A stretch of DNA of 64,000 bases from Urechis unicinctus (taxonomy: Eukaryota; Annelida; Polychaeta; Xenopneusta; Urechidae). The translations under genes were made by a program, and so were the position numbers. Position 1 is the stretch's first letter, and every line of letters starts with the position of its first letter. The stretch spans positions 10,858,385-10,922,384 of the forward strand of contig CM067346.1 in NCBI GenBank assembly GCA_034190875.2, given 5' to 3'. Shown here piece by piece: positions 47,487 through 60,654 of the stretch. Under the pieces are notes generated by a model that saw only the letters and a program-made list of their open reading frames with translations, was not told the DNA's origin and did no database searches.

Positions 47487-48273
47487 CCCCCGTTTGCCGC
47501 TTGACAGGCAACGTGATTGTCAGCACTGGCACTGCAGTTGCCTGCGCGGCCGGTTGTTTTCGACCACGTGCCTTAGCCTTCCTTGCACCTCGGAATCTCC
47601 TACCCGCCTGCTTGGTCTTATCTTTGAAAGGGGGCCTTACATCAGAACCAGCCAAAGCATCAGCGACATCTGAGCCTTCGATACATTCCACCCCTGTACT
47701 TAGAGGACATGAAGGCCCCATACCAGTGGCAGGGGTAGGGTTACTATACTAAGCGGGAAACCTGGAAGATTGAAATCCTCCCCCCTACCTTACAATTGAC
47801 CCATGATGGATCCAGATTCGGAATCTGAGCATTCCTCTGTATGTTCCAGCTCGAGTGACGACGTTGACGCCTCTGCTCCAGTGCCACCCATAGCAGGGGG
47901 TGACCTTTTTCCAGAGGCTCCAAACATGGGCACTAAGCCTGGCCCGGCTGAGTCAGGGTGGCTGCGGCCCATGCTCCTCCCTGAACTAGCTACAGGCCGC
48001 CCAGTAGACGCCAAAACTTGCGGCAAGGACGGGTCTAGAGCAAGCCTGTAGTCCTTGCTTGGTACGGCTGGCAACGGAGCTTGGAAGGCTAGGCAGGCCG
48101 ATAGGGAATACATTGTGGTGTATCCACTCCCTGGAGCTGCAGGGACACGCTGTCTTAGCTGCCAACCGCAACCACTGTTGGTCTTTTCTCGCTTTCGCTT
48201 TAGTCACCTGGTGGATTAATGCTTCAACCCGCTTTGCCCCCGTTGTTCTGGGGCACATGATCAATTGCTCCAC
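47458..48273 (-). pseudogene. Basic and Ser/Pro-rich linker remnants
   Basis: Consecutive minus-strand frames at 47986-48273, 47790-48113 and 47458-47721 share GC-rich composition. The first contains ALIHQVTKAKARKDQQWL. The second is Ser/Pro/Glu-rich, with LELEHTEECSDSESG. The third is strongly basic (GRRFRGARKAKARGRK). They probably form the N-terminal part of one decayed polypeptide that led into the Cys-containing and TatD-like segments, split by at least two frameshifts. No enzymatic domain was recognised. Confidence 0.35.
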
Positions 48274-48291
48274 CAGGTATAAGACCCTCCT

Positions 48292-48560
48292 TCATAGCCC
48301 TGGCCACAATACCACTCTAATTACGAGTTGCCATCCTGAAATCAGAGTAACACTTGATTTACAGCTCCCACATTCAACTCCACCGGTCCCACAACGAATC
48401 CGTGCCATGTCTCTAACAACAGTCAGTAGCCCGACATCCCTGACCTCTCGCGGCTGTAGGCTTAGCTGGCGGAAAACACGGCCAGACATAATCATGCTTC
48501 TTTAGCGGTATCGACTACGGAGTCTACAGTCATACCACCGATCTGCACAGGCAGGGTAAA
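48292..48560 (-). pseudogene. Retropepsin-like aspartic protease fragment
   Basis: The minus strand reads FTLPVQIGGMTVDSVVDTAK, which has the arrangement of retroelement proteases: hydrophobic strand, Ile-Gly-Gly, Val-Asp-Ser-Val, then the Asp-Thr-Ala active-site triad in place of Asp-Thr/Ser-Gly. A TGA and a one-base frame shift follow at about 48490. The next frame continues IMSGRVFRQLSLQP, the usual sequence after the active site, and ends at 48292. Known Ty3/gypsy and related elements carry this domain between gag and reverse transcriptase. No reverse transcriptase follows here; the linker and TatD-like segments do. Confidence 0.55.
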
Positions 48561-49020
48561 CCGAGACGCGGATAGGAGTTGGCACACCTAAATGCTTTCA
48601 TTGGGCACCTGATCCGTCATCGTACTACTGGCCAACTCTGTCACCGGTCCCCTAACCCGTTGTGCATCATGAAGTCTCCTGTAGTTGGCCAATGGTCTCG
48701 ATTGTGGTGACCCACTGGATTGAGGAGCCGAGTCTTCTTTCTTTTTTCAACTTGGGTAAGAGGGGGTATTCGAGATGGGATGGACATTTCTGTGGCGCCA
48801 GATGATCCACCTTTTGCTCGACCTCTTTGCCCTAGATCCTTTCGTGCCGCACTACCTACGCCGGCAGTGCTGACATTCTGGGGAGATACTCGAATCCATA
48901 TCCTAGGCCCCTTACCAGCCAGAACCTAACCCCAGGCTCTACCTCTCACAACACCACAACAGCCCCCTACAGCCCCGCAACCCACACAGACCGGAGACAC
49001 TAATGTTGAGGGGATGGGCG
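48561..49020 (-). other. GC-rich spacer between protease fragment and palindrome array
   Basis: Composition is like the neighbouring coding relics. On the minus strand it yields short Arg/Lys/Ser-rich stretches (for example LTQVEKRKKTRLL near 48720-48760). It may hold the degraded region upstream of the protease, but nothing can be assigned. Confidence 0.3.
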
Positions 49021-49053
49021 ACCTGCCCCTTTGCACGACCCCTTAATGCAATC

Positions 49054-49350
49054 TAGTCAACTTGACTAACTTAACTAGTCATATTGACTGTCCACCAAAC
49101 GACTAATGTGTTAGTCAATTTGACTAAAGCAGTTAGTCAAAATGACTGATCTACCTAGTCAAGTAAAGAGCAGTCAAAAACGACTAATCCATTGGTCACT
49201 ATGACTATCTCGTTAGTCACATTGACTACAGCGTAAGTAGTAATGACTATTGTACTAAGTCAGACTGACTAGAAGATTTAGTCAGTTTGACTATGATTGA
49301 AGGTCAGTTAGACTATTTAAAGTTCAGTTTGACTATGTTTGAAGGTCAAG
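49054..49350. repeat. Array of ~15 TAGTCA-n3-TGACTA pseudo-palindromes at 21-22 bp spacing
   Basis: Repeated 15-bp imperfect palindromes start at about 49054, 49076, 49091, 49112, 49134, 49156, 49171, 49194, 49214, 49236, 49257, 49279, 49301, 49321 and 49342. Most steps are 20-22 bp; a few are 15. The first is a perfect palindrome (TAGTCAA C TTGACTA). Only the palindrome is conserved and the spacers are unrelated, so selection or recent amplification acted on the site. Half-sites TGACTA/TTAGTCA resemble bZIP (AP-1-like) targets. A step of about 21 bp equals two DNA turns and would put every site on the same helix face. It begins about 40 bp beyond a minus-strand poly(A) signal. Confidence 0.85.
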
Positions 49351-49385
49351 CTTAAAATACCTCATACACCCTGAACAAATAAAAA

Positions 49386-49391
49386 TTTATT
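49386..49391 (-). promoter_or_regulatory. Poly(A) signal AATAAA
   Basis: On the minus strand AATAAA lies about 45 bases after the TGA stop of the exon at 49434-49620, the right distance for a 3' untranslated region end. Confidence 0.45.
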
Positions 49392-49433
49392 TGACCAAAT
49401 TAGTCCTACTGCTTATAAGTTTGTATAAACAAG

Positions 49434-49620
49434 TCACGCTACTTGGTCCCTCAACAGGTTCATTCTCGACATCATCTCCTTTAGTTTGTTCCACCTAAGA
49501 AGTTTCATAATGCCCCACCCAAAGCGTTGGAGGCCAGACAGAAAGAGCTTGCCAATGTCACCACTCTCTGCCTTAGGCCCCAGTCTAGTGAATTCTGCAT
49601 ACAGCTGCGACCAACAAAGC
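49434..49620 (-). CDS. Probable terminal exon of an unidentified gene
   Basis: After a good 3' splice site (ACTGCTTAG at 49621-49629) the minus strand is open for 62 codons. The translation includes LCWSQLYAEFTRLG, GDIGKLFLSGLQRFGWG and LKEMMSRMNLLRDQVA, then TGA. AATAAA follows 45 bp later. The acceptor needs an incoming phase-2 codon, and an AAG/GTGG donor at 49877 of the upstream open segment provides exactly that phase. Codon use is less GC-biased than in the neighbouring relics and no stops occur, so it may be an intact gene interleaved with the decayed element. No family is recognised. Confidence 0.45.
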
Positions 49621-49876
49621 CTAAGCAGTCATTAATTAATTAATGATTCAGTGCAATTATACAACGGGAAATCAGTTAATAAAATATAGACTTCAAACAC
49701 TATGGTACTATTCAAAATCACATATGCTTGTATTAAAATATGGCCCATGTATAATATCTCACCCCTTCTCTTCCCTGCAACCATGGGTGTTGCTCAGATC
49801 ACTGAGGCACTGGCATTCTGTCTCGCACAATCTGACTACGTCGCAAAGACATAGTAAGGCGCATCTTCTCAGCCAC

Positions 49877-50128
49877 CTTGTTTTTGTCAATAGCCCCTCT
49901 CTACTTTGAAAACTCTTTCTGAAGCCACTTCCTGTGGGCCACGATGGTAGAATCGTCTTCACTTTCAGGCTGCTGGGGAACGTCGTTTCGAGGTCCCAAG
50001 TCCTCTCTGAAGCTTCAATGCAGTAATCTAGAGATGGCTTCTTTTTAGGTCGCTTGTGGGCCTGCACCTCTTCCAAATCCATTCCGATTCGTTTTCTGGA
50101 ATTGCTGGATGCTGTTCCGCCAACATTT
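49877..50128 (-). CDS. Probable internal exon of the same unidentified gene
   Basis: Preceded on the minus strand by a pyrimidine-containing TTGTTTACAG acceptor. The open frame reads RKRIGMDLEEVQAHKRPKKK (basic, possibly a nuclear localisation signal), then EASERTWDLETTFPSSLKVK and TILPSWPTGSGFRKSF. Donor candidates are AAG/GTGGCT at 49877 (phase 2, compatible with the downstream exon) or AAA/GTAGAG at 49905 (phase 1, not compatible). No homologue is recognised. It could be a host gene or an accessory gene of the surrounding element. Confidence 0.4.
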
Positions 50129-50329
50129 CTGTAAACAATGATCCTCATTGATAAACATTTCACTCTGAAATATTCTCAAAACTCTTAACTGTCTCTTACT
50201 TCCCTTTACATATTAGTGTACATACGTTTAAGTTACTAAAGAGATACTAAGGAATATTAAATATACCAGTGTTAATTATACTTATAGTAATGCTGAAACA
50301 TAGATAAATAATGTCCATGGGCGTTTCCC

Positions 50330-51248
50330 GACTTAGCCCCCTGGAGAGTTCTGGGATTCTCTCCTCCCGGGCTATTGGGCATTCCCTTTTGAAGTTTCCC
50401 ACAACGAAAACAGGACCCAACTTCCCTTTTGGGTGACTTGAAGTGGGTGGGGGGGACTTAGGATAACCTTGGGTGCCCCTGGGTCTTTCAACTTTTGCAA
50501 GGCCCTAGTCAGGGTCAGAACCTCGCGCTGCAATTAGTTCATCATGCGCGTGAGGTTCTCTACTTTGCTGGATCCACTAGGGCCAGTGACCGCTGAAACC
50601 CTAGGGGGTACCCCTTTCTCTTCCCTTCCCTGCTTCCGGGACTGCTTACCGAAGCATGTCTGATACTGTTGTTGGTAATCTTTACCAGGTCTATTGCTTT
50701 GCGGATGGTTTGAGGGTGCCGCAAGAGGGTGAGGTGCGCCGCATCTCGGGATGCTCAGTATATCGGAGATCCGGGTTACCTCTCGCACTCCCGACAAATG
50801 GCACTGACGGATGTGTGAAAGGCAACCGTCTCCTTGGGGACCGCATAATCTTTATGGAACAGGCATCCCAGGGTCGGTTCGTCGGCGGGGTGGGGAGCTG
50901 CCTACGTGGGGGGGAACGATATTACCCCACATTCCAGGATGGCGGTAAGGGGTCCCAAGAACCATCAAAACCGGGAGGAATGCGGGGCAGGGGCATAACG
51001 CCCGTTGCCTCCATCCGCAGGCACGTCACGGCGGTAGTAGCCCCGGAAATCTCTGACCCCATGAAGCAACGCGCCGCCGCAAGCCCCAGAGATCTCTCGA
51101 CAGGGAGGGAGGCGAGACCGCCAGACCAGAAGACCCCAAGTTCCACTTGAAGCCGCTTTATGCCCCGAGATCCCCCGACTGGGAAGGAGGCGAGACGCCA
51201 TATAGCTTCGGCGTCATGGCAACAATCTGCGTCCTTGGGAGATTTCAT
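50330..51248 (-). pseudogene. Gag-like relic with a damaged CCHC zinc knuckle
   Basis: GC-rich minus-strand remnants in several frames include MPLPRIPPGFDGSWDPLP (about 50945-51000), a helix-like LRHPQTIRKAIDLVKITNNS (about 50665-50725), RMMN-stop-LQREVLTLTRALQK (the stop is TAA for CAA) and finally CFRCGK followed, one frame away, by FKRECP (50375-50412). That is the first half (C-x2-C-G-K) and last half (F-K-R-E-C-P) of a retroelement CCHC knuckle, with the Gly-His part deleted. In LTR elements this structure ends gag and packages RNA. At least three frames are needed and several stops interrupt, so it is dead. Confidence 0.55.
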
Positions 51249-51749
51249 ATTGCGACTTTGTCAAAGGTTGGCGAGTCTAAGTAGGTCAGGTTTTTTTTGA
51301 AGTTAGTCGATATAGAATTAACCCGATTTACAAATTCAATTGGACTGCTGTAGTCATTTGCACGATTAACAGCCATTTGGCGTGTGTGAGTGAAACTGTT
51401 GCCATGCTTAAATTACTTGTTAAATAATTTATGTCATGCCGTTGAATCTATCATCCCTGCTTATTGGAACATCCCAATGAACTATTTGACCTGCATTATT
51501 TGGGAAACTCACCTCTTCTCTCCATCCCGTATTTTTTAACAAATACGGAAGAACTCTGTCATGATACTCAGAATACAATAAATAATCTAGTTTGCAATTA
51601 GAATGAGCCACACAATGCTGTAAATTATGTAAAAATCTGACTATCCGAACATCTCGGTTTTACGTATTATTTACGACGACGTTTGAAAATAAAGATTGCG
51701 ACCAGCAACGCGGATCAAAATTTTGTTTACATACATACGTTCGTTATGA
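51249..51749. other. AT-rich stretch at the 5' side of the minus-strand element
   Basis: G+C drops after about 51250. No long terminal repeat could be identified by comparing it with sequence near 46.1 kb. A T-run lies near 51290-51298. Confidence 0.4.
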
Positions 51750-51771
51750 CAAACGCGACTAACCAACATAA
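51750..51771 (+). repeat. Dispersed repeat family F, right-flank copy 2
   Basis: ACAAACGCGACTAACCAACA, preceded by TTACATACATACGTTCGTT. It corresponds to 35014-35037 at the right edge of the (TACA)n array. Confidence 0.5.
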
Positions 51772-52479
51772 CTTGACTGCACATAACTGAAGTAAAGTAC
51801 CTCAAACATTGACCAGATTCCATTTATATGTCAGATTGAGAATACTACACAATATATCCATTCTATCGAACCAGCGTTGTCATGATTTAGATCAATCACA
51901 CAATGTAACAGCGGGCGATATTAGAAAACCCAGTTAACGAATACACTTTAGTGACATTATATATAATTTCTTGCTATCATCTGGTTGCTTGGGTCTAAGT
52001 GTCTTAAATAACGCCATAATATAATCAAGAGTTGTGGTTAATGCTTACCAAATCGTAAGATATTCTCGGCCCGCAACGCAACTTCATCAAAGCACGAGGG
52101 GCCTAACGAATTATCCGACTAGCCGAAGCATTTCGGTTTTCTAGGCGAATATATATCATTGGTAAACGTCGAGATCAAATATATATATTTTTTATTCCCT
52201 CTATCGAATGTCACGTGGATAGAATATATTTGTGAAGGAAGTAATTCTAGGCAATATATCAGAAGTTGGGATTATGATATATCGGATAATAACGAGAAAC
52301 AAGCTGTTAAATGCAGAGTACCAAAATGGTCGTCAGTCCAATATATAAAATATTTCAAACGTTCCGAACTACCACCTGCGCGATGCAGGGGTTTAAGTCT
52401 TGCTATGGATGAATGTGAATGGAAAATTACCAGGTAACACAAATTTTAAATAAAAATTTGCAGAACAAAGCACTCAAAA
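51772..52479. other. Non-coding AT-rich stretch
   Basis: The 92-codon frame at 52159-52437 is AT-rich and carries no recognised motif. Nothing else is seen. Confidence 0.5.
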
Positions 52480-52570
52480 AGCTCTTGACTATTTTGGCAC
52501 TCAGATCGTGTGCCAAGATGTGACTGTGTGCCAAAATAGTCGGTCGATTGTATCAAAAAGGTCGCATTCG

Positions 52571-52574
<4 letters not shown>
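52480..52574 (-). repeat. Minus-strand copy of the 26-bp tandem repeat flank
   Basis: The reverse complement reads TATACGAATGCGACC, then CCGACTATTTTGGCACA and GTGCCAAAATAGTC-type units. It corresponds to 38061-38120 and 38290 onward, in the opposite orientation and again directly beside an (AT)n array. Confidence 0.75.
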
Positions 52575-52645
<71 letters not shown>

Positions 52646-52696
52646 ACATACATATATACATAAATATGTATATATATATATGTCTATATATGAATA

Positions 52697-52733
<37 letters not shown>

Positions 52734-52899
52734 GTATATTTATGTATATATATGTATATGTATATATATACCTATATCTCTATCGTTATATATATATATT
52801 TATATATATATATATATATATATATAAATACATCCATCCCTATATATATAACTATATATATATAGCTTTATATATATATATACATATACATATATATGC

Positions 52900-52932
<33 letters not shown>

Positions 52933-52959
52933 AATATATATACATATATTCATATATAC

Positions 52960-52999
<40 letters not shown>

Positions 53000-53000
53000 G
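52575..53000. repeat. Compound (AT)n microsatellite
   Basis: An AT dinucleotide core at about 52578-52640 is followed by TATG/TACA/TATC variants and further AT runs. Confidence 0.97.
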
Positions 53001-54245
53001 TAATCATCTTGTCCGGGGACTAAATGCTACGGAGATGCACATGTGAAGCTGCGTGTATGAGAACGTTGCCTCAGAAGCTTTTTACTCCTGAATGTCTGGT
53101 ATGCCTAAGAGCGTGATGATCGGTTTGAGTTCAAATAATCCATACTTCTAGATTAGATATTATGATCCGCTGGAATCAGTAGCTCACAGCGCCGTGAACG
53201 GAAGCGCTACTAGATTGATGGATGCATCTAGACTTGCGTGCCATTAAATATTCAACTTGATAAACACAGTAGTGCTGTGTCTCATACTAAAATGATAGGT
53301 CATAATGGCACTCAAAATATTTCCCGTTGGTGCAATTTAATGTAGGCTTCACTTCACCTACATTAACTATCATAGAGCTGTGTACTGGAATTTCTGTTGA
53401 CTAATAAGCTCAAATATTATTTTTTGCACGTGCATAAGCGACAACACAGTTCTAATTCAACATCAGAAAAAGGACACTGTTGAAACGATCCTGTTTGCAT
53501 CAACATACATTAATGAGATATTTATAGTTTCCTTTGTTAATTTGCCGTCATGGAGGTTGATCAAGTAGGTTTCAATAGTGTTAAAAGAAGTGTATTGTGC
53601 GGACAAATAGGCTCCACCTCAGTCTTTCTGTTTTATTGAGTATAGGTAAGTGATAAGGAATATTCAGTGAATATGCGTTGGGGCTGCATTTAACATATAC
53701 TGCCATTTAGTTGCGATGCTTTCAACAATGTCCAAAAATATAGGAATCAATTGAATCATTCAATGCGCAATGTTTCAAAAGCGTATTTGCATACTGTATG
53801 TTGCGAATAAACATTCACACTGTTTATGACAGGACAAAACAATACTAGAAACAATTACTCGTTGTCCCCAGTTTTACTGCGATGCCCATAAATCAAGACT
53901 ATGAAACAACGATGCATATTGGTTGTAGGAAAACAAATACAAATGGTCACCCAGCGATATGAAACAGGATTGCAATCACTATAAAGTGGATGGATGCCTC
54001 CAATTAAAATGTCTGTTTTTTTCCACTACAGATTATTGAAATACTGAAAAACAACGCCTGGATAATACTTTCAACAAATGGCCATGTGAATGTGTTTAGT
54101 CTGCCAAATACCACAATAAATGCTGATGACCATCTTACAATCTTGGAAAGCGCTACCCGAGGCACTATATATGGAACGTTGTGCCGATATATAGCCATCA
54201 GATCAGTTAAAAAGACTACGCTGAGACTGTGAATGCAATTAGTGA

Positions 54246-54248
<3 letters not shown>
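53001..54248. other. Non-coding AT-rich stretch
   Basis: No gene. A weak family B fragment at about 53895-53975 resembles 9910-9990. Confidence 0.5.
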
Positions 54249-54287
<39 letters not shown>

Positions 54288-54447
54288 TAGATATATAGAT
54301 ATATATATATAGATATCTATATATATATAGAGATATATATAGATAGATATCTCTATCGTATAGATAGAGATATATATATATCTATATATAGATAGATATA
54401 GAAACATATAGAGAACATCTGTCTATATATCCCTCTCTATATATCTC

Positions 54448-54498
<51 letters not shown>

Positions 54499-54549
54499 TC
54501 TATATCTCTCGAGATCTCTATCTCTCTCTATCTCTCTATATATATATCT
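54249..54549. repeat. Compound (AT)n / GATA / (TC)n microsatellite
   Basis: (AT)n at 54249-54282, AGATA/TATC variants to about 54440, then a nearly pure TC run at about 54450-54500 with TATC breaks. Confidence 0.96.
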
Positions 54550-55282
54550 TTATGAATGCTTGGTTTTCTTAGTGATTGAATACGTGGTTTGCTGTGTCCA
54601 TCCCTCATTATACGCAATTAGTACATCTGAAGGTTTAAATGGTCTTATCTAGCTAGATTGGTGTTTTATTCCTCAGTATACCATGAACCAATAAAACTTT
54701 GCTGCAGAACCTATTGCCTGCATTACTATCCAACAAATGATGTTTGCTCGCGCACACTAACATTTGTCCAACAAACAGCGAAATAAGGAAGCTGGTTAAA
54801 TCATACCACAAAATAAATATCACTATAGTGTACGTAACATAGTACGGATAACGTATGTGACATAGGGTTTGAAGAAGATAATCTGCTTGGATAGAAACCT
54901 AAACATGAATTGCTAGTTGATAGTGTGATTGCATCTGGATTAACTCGTACTAACCAGATTGTCTTTGTTTTCAATTAGGACGATAGACACAGAACTCATC
55001 ATATAAGACCCTCTCAGCCAACAGTGTGTGGGAGTAACCCCTTACAGCCTCAGCTTCCATGATCAACGAGCAACCCACGTGTCACCACCCCCACCCCACT
55101 CTCCTCGTAAACCCAGCATCTACCTTCACATGATCCGGTGGCTCGGGCATCTACCCTGCCCCAGTTGACCCGGTTTCTGCATGTCCGATGAAAATTGCAA
55201 TAGCTTGCCTTATTTGTTGAGAGATTCATTTTTATATTCTTAAATCAGTTCAGTTTTAATATAATTCGTTCATTATATGAGC
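54550..55282. other. Non-coding stretch with a C-rich patch
   Basis: A C-rich patch lies at 55075-55180 (CACCACCCCCACCCCAC). No gene is seen. Confidence 0.5.
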
Positions 55283-55415
55283 GGTAGGAATTAGTACCGT
55301 GATATGTCAAATTATCAAAATATGGAGTATACATGTACGCCTCATGCAGCCGCATCATGAGGAGGTACCACAGCCGTATCACTGTTGGTGTACAATAAAC
55401 AGTGCGTGGAACGAA
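55283..55415 (+). repeat. Dispersed repeat family D, copy 2
   Basis: A shortened relative of 25558-25800 with the same order of landmarks: ACCGTGATATG-CAAATTATCA, GTAC-TGTACG, GAGGTACCA, TATCACTGTTGGTGTAC. Confidence 0.5.
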
Positions 55416-55676
55416 AAGTAATTATGTTTGCGCTAACGATGAACTCGCAATATTCAAACGTTTGCTAATAGAGAAAGAAAGTTAAATTGTATTCAAATGT
55501 TTCTTTTGTTTGAACCCACGCTTTTCGGTGTGGCCTTCGTCTTTGTTGTTTTTCCCCGCCACCATCACATGTACTTCTCAAATTGTACGAAGGATTAAAC
55601 CCTACATATCATTACATCAGGAACCATATTGCCATCTTTGCACAGGTAAGTTTTGTAAATGAATGTTTGTGCTTAC

Positions 55677-55924
55677 AGCGGTTGTGATTAATGCGTGTCA
55701 CAGCGCCGTTACAACACATGCCTAGCGTGTTGTTGAATATCACACCATTGCCACCTAGGCAGCATCTGAGGTTTTTCTTATCTGAGTCAAGTCGATGCAA
55801 AATGGTTCCATAACAGTTAACGGCGAGTGCTCTGTCAAATCCCACCATGGCCTTGACATTACGTGGCAATATGGGGGTCCCAGTGCAGCAAAGCGTCTTT
55901 GAAGCGCTTCTTAATCGCATATTT
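55677..55924 (-). CDS. Galaxin-like cysteine-rich exon (partial gene)
   Basis: The minus-strand frame (open 55920 to 55612) carries the galaxin-repeat pattern of CC-x-G pairs separated by Asn/Tyr and Val: TLCCTGTPILP, VNCYGTILHRLD, LRCCLGGNGVIFNNTLGMCC, then NGAVTRINHNRC. Galaxins are secreted, disulphide-rich proteins of coral skeletons with relatives in molluscs and other animals. The exon probably ends at a GTAAGC donor (55671-55676), just after the Asn-Arg position; the acceptor is one of two AGs at 55925 or 55932. Frame and cysteines are intact, so this may be a live gene whose other exons lie outside or are too short to see. The ATG at 55920 need not be the start. Confidence 0.5.
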
Positions 55925-55987
55925 CTGTTTTCTTGTTAATAAGGGAACCGGAAATGTAAAGCTAAATAAGCGTAGACGCATTTATTT

Positions 55988-56075
55988 CTGTAGCACGGTT
56001 GGTGTACCATTAACGCATTTCAAATGGGAATGGCGGGTGCGTGAGAGAGACGGTTCGATTCCATGATAAGCTACC
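55988..56075 (+). repeat. tRNA-derived SINE head (A and B boxes)
   Basis: TAGCACGGTTGGTGTACC resembles a pol III A box/D arm. It is followed about 45 bp later by GGTTCGATTCC (56051-56061), an exact B box/T loop. The T stem is imperfect (GACGG against CCATG) and no acceptor stem pairs, so it is a tRNA-like SINE or pseudo-tRNA rather than a functional tRNA. The first 31 bases are identical to 25739-25769. Confidence 0.55.
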
Positions 56076-56548
56076 AATTTCCAGATATATATTCTTCTGC
56101 GCATTTTTGTTAACCCACTCTCTCGCATTTGCCTTTGTGCGTCTGAATAGCAATACTGTTTTTGCGCGGAAATAACCACATCGAGTTTCTGGTTTAAATG
56201 TTTATCAAATGTTCGGTTTGGTGTTAGCATTACTAAAATCCTGCGAGGTGTAAATCAAACTGCTAAATGCAGCATACTGTGTCGCTATCCTTTAATTATC
56301 AAATTAAATAATTGAAAATGCCATGGGTTTGGTTCTGAGTAGACGTTTTACTTTCTCTTAAACCGACGCAATGTAAAAATTTTGAGATCGATTCAGACAA
56401 CTACCAAACACCAAACATACCCAAGTGATGGAGTTTTATAATGCAATGATGTTCACGGACAATTGTATCCCTTTTCGGCGAGGGATTTCATCCATGGTAA
56501 TTATATATAGTTTGATCAATTTGGGAAGCGGTAGAGAGTCCGAAACAC
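56076..56548. other. Non-coding AT-rich stretch
   Basis: Could include the SINE body, but no poly(A) or tail repeat was recognised. Confidence 0.45.
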
Positions 56549-56660
56549 AGCGCATGCTCAGAATTACGTGACCCATCGACGACTAATGCTAAGGCAATGC
56601 CGATGAGGCGGCGGGATATAGCGGGAAATCACGCGACCCTATATTTTCCAAAATGGCGGT
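56549..56660. promoter_or_regulatory. Cluster of promoter-type motifs (NRF1-, E2F- and YY1-like)
   Basis: Within 112 bp of locally CpG-rich sequence lie AGCGCATGCT (NRF1-like, 56549), TTACGTGAC (CRE/E-box-like, 56564), GCGGGAAA (E2F consensus, 56621) and AAAATGGCGG (YY1-like, 56650). These motifs together typify CpG-island promoters in animals. No downstream first exon was identified; the galaxin-like exon lies about 0.6 kb away on the minus strand. Part of the 3' half also faintly resembles repeat family F, so it could be repeat-derived. Confidence 0.3.
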
Positions 56661-60286
<3,626 letters not shown>

Positions 60287-60470
60287 GTAATTAAGTTTAT
60301 TCACAACTCGTAATATTCATATCTGATTCGCTGCGTGATAAGTCAGCGTCATTTACATTGCATACACACGGGGTCATGTTTGCGAAGCAATGAAATCAGC
60401 TCGTTCCGAGTTGTATGATTACAAGGGTCAGATGGACACATGGGGCAGAAATAAATTAGTGTCGATCCCA
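60287..60470 (+). repeat. Dispersed repeat family E, copy 2
   Basis: Collinear with 33257-33445 in the same orientation. This copy lies about 190 bp upstream of the minisatellite. Confidence 0.7.
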
Positions 60471-60654
60471 TGTGCATGTGGAACCAACCTAAACATCTTG
60501 CATGCTATATGGTTTATGCATATTGGCACACTGAAGAAGGCAGCTATGAATATTGCTATTTTTGTTTTAATTGTATTAAGGTTCCACTTTGGATTCAGTG
60601 ATCTGCTTTTTTCGTTACGTGCCATGGATCCGCTCATTTTACACCCCGTCATCA
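60471..60654. other. Spacer between repeat E and minisatellite
   Basis: Nothing recognised. A minus-strand frame from the minisatellite runs through it by chance. Confidence 0.5.

Noticed and set aside
46521-51248. Plus-strand genes across the GC-rich region (for example 47119-47752, 50656-51150)
   Set aside because: They are antisense shadows of GC-rich minus-strand relics that carry recognisable TatD, protease and gag motifs.
46100-51300. Long terminal repeats flanking the gag/protease relic
   Set aside because: Comparison by eye of the two edges found no direct repeat. The only shared flanks belong to family F, which also occurs at 34-35 kb.
55988-56075. Functional tRNA gene
   Set aside because: The T stem has mismatches, no acceptor stem pairs, and the core is shared with a dispersed repeat.
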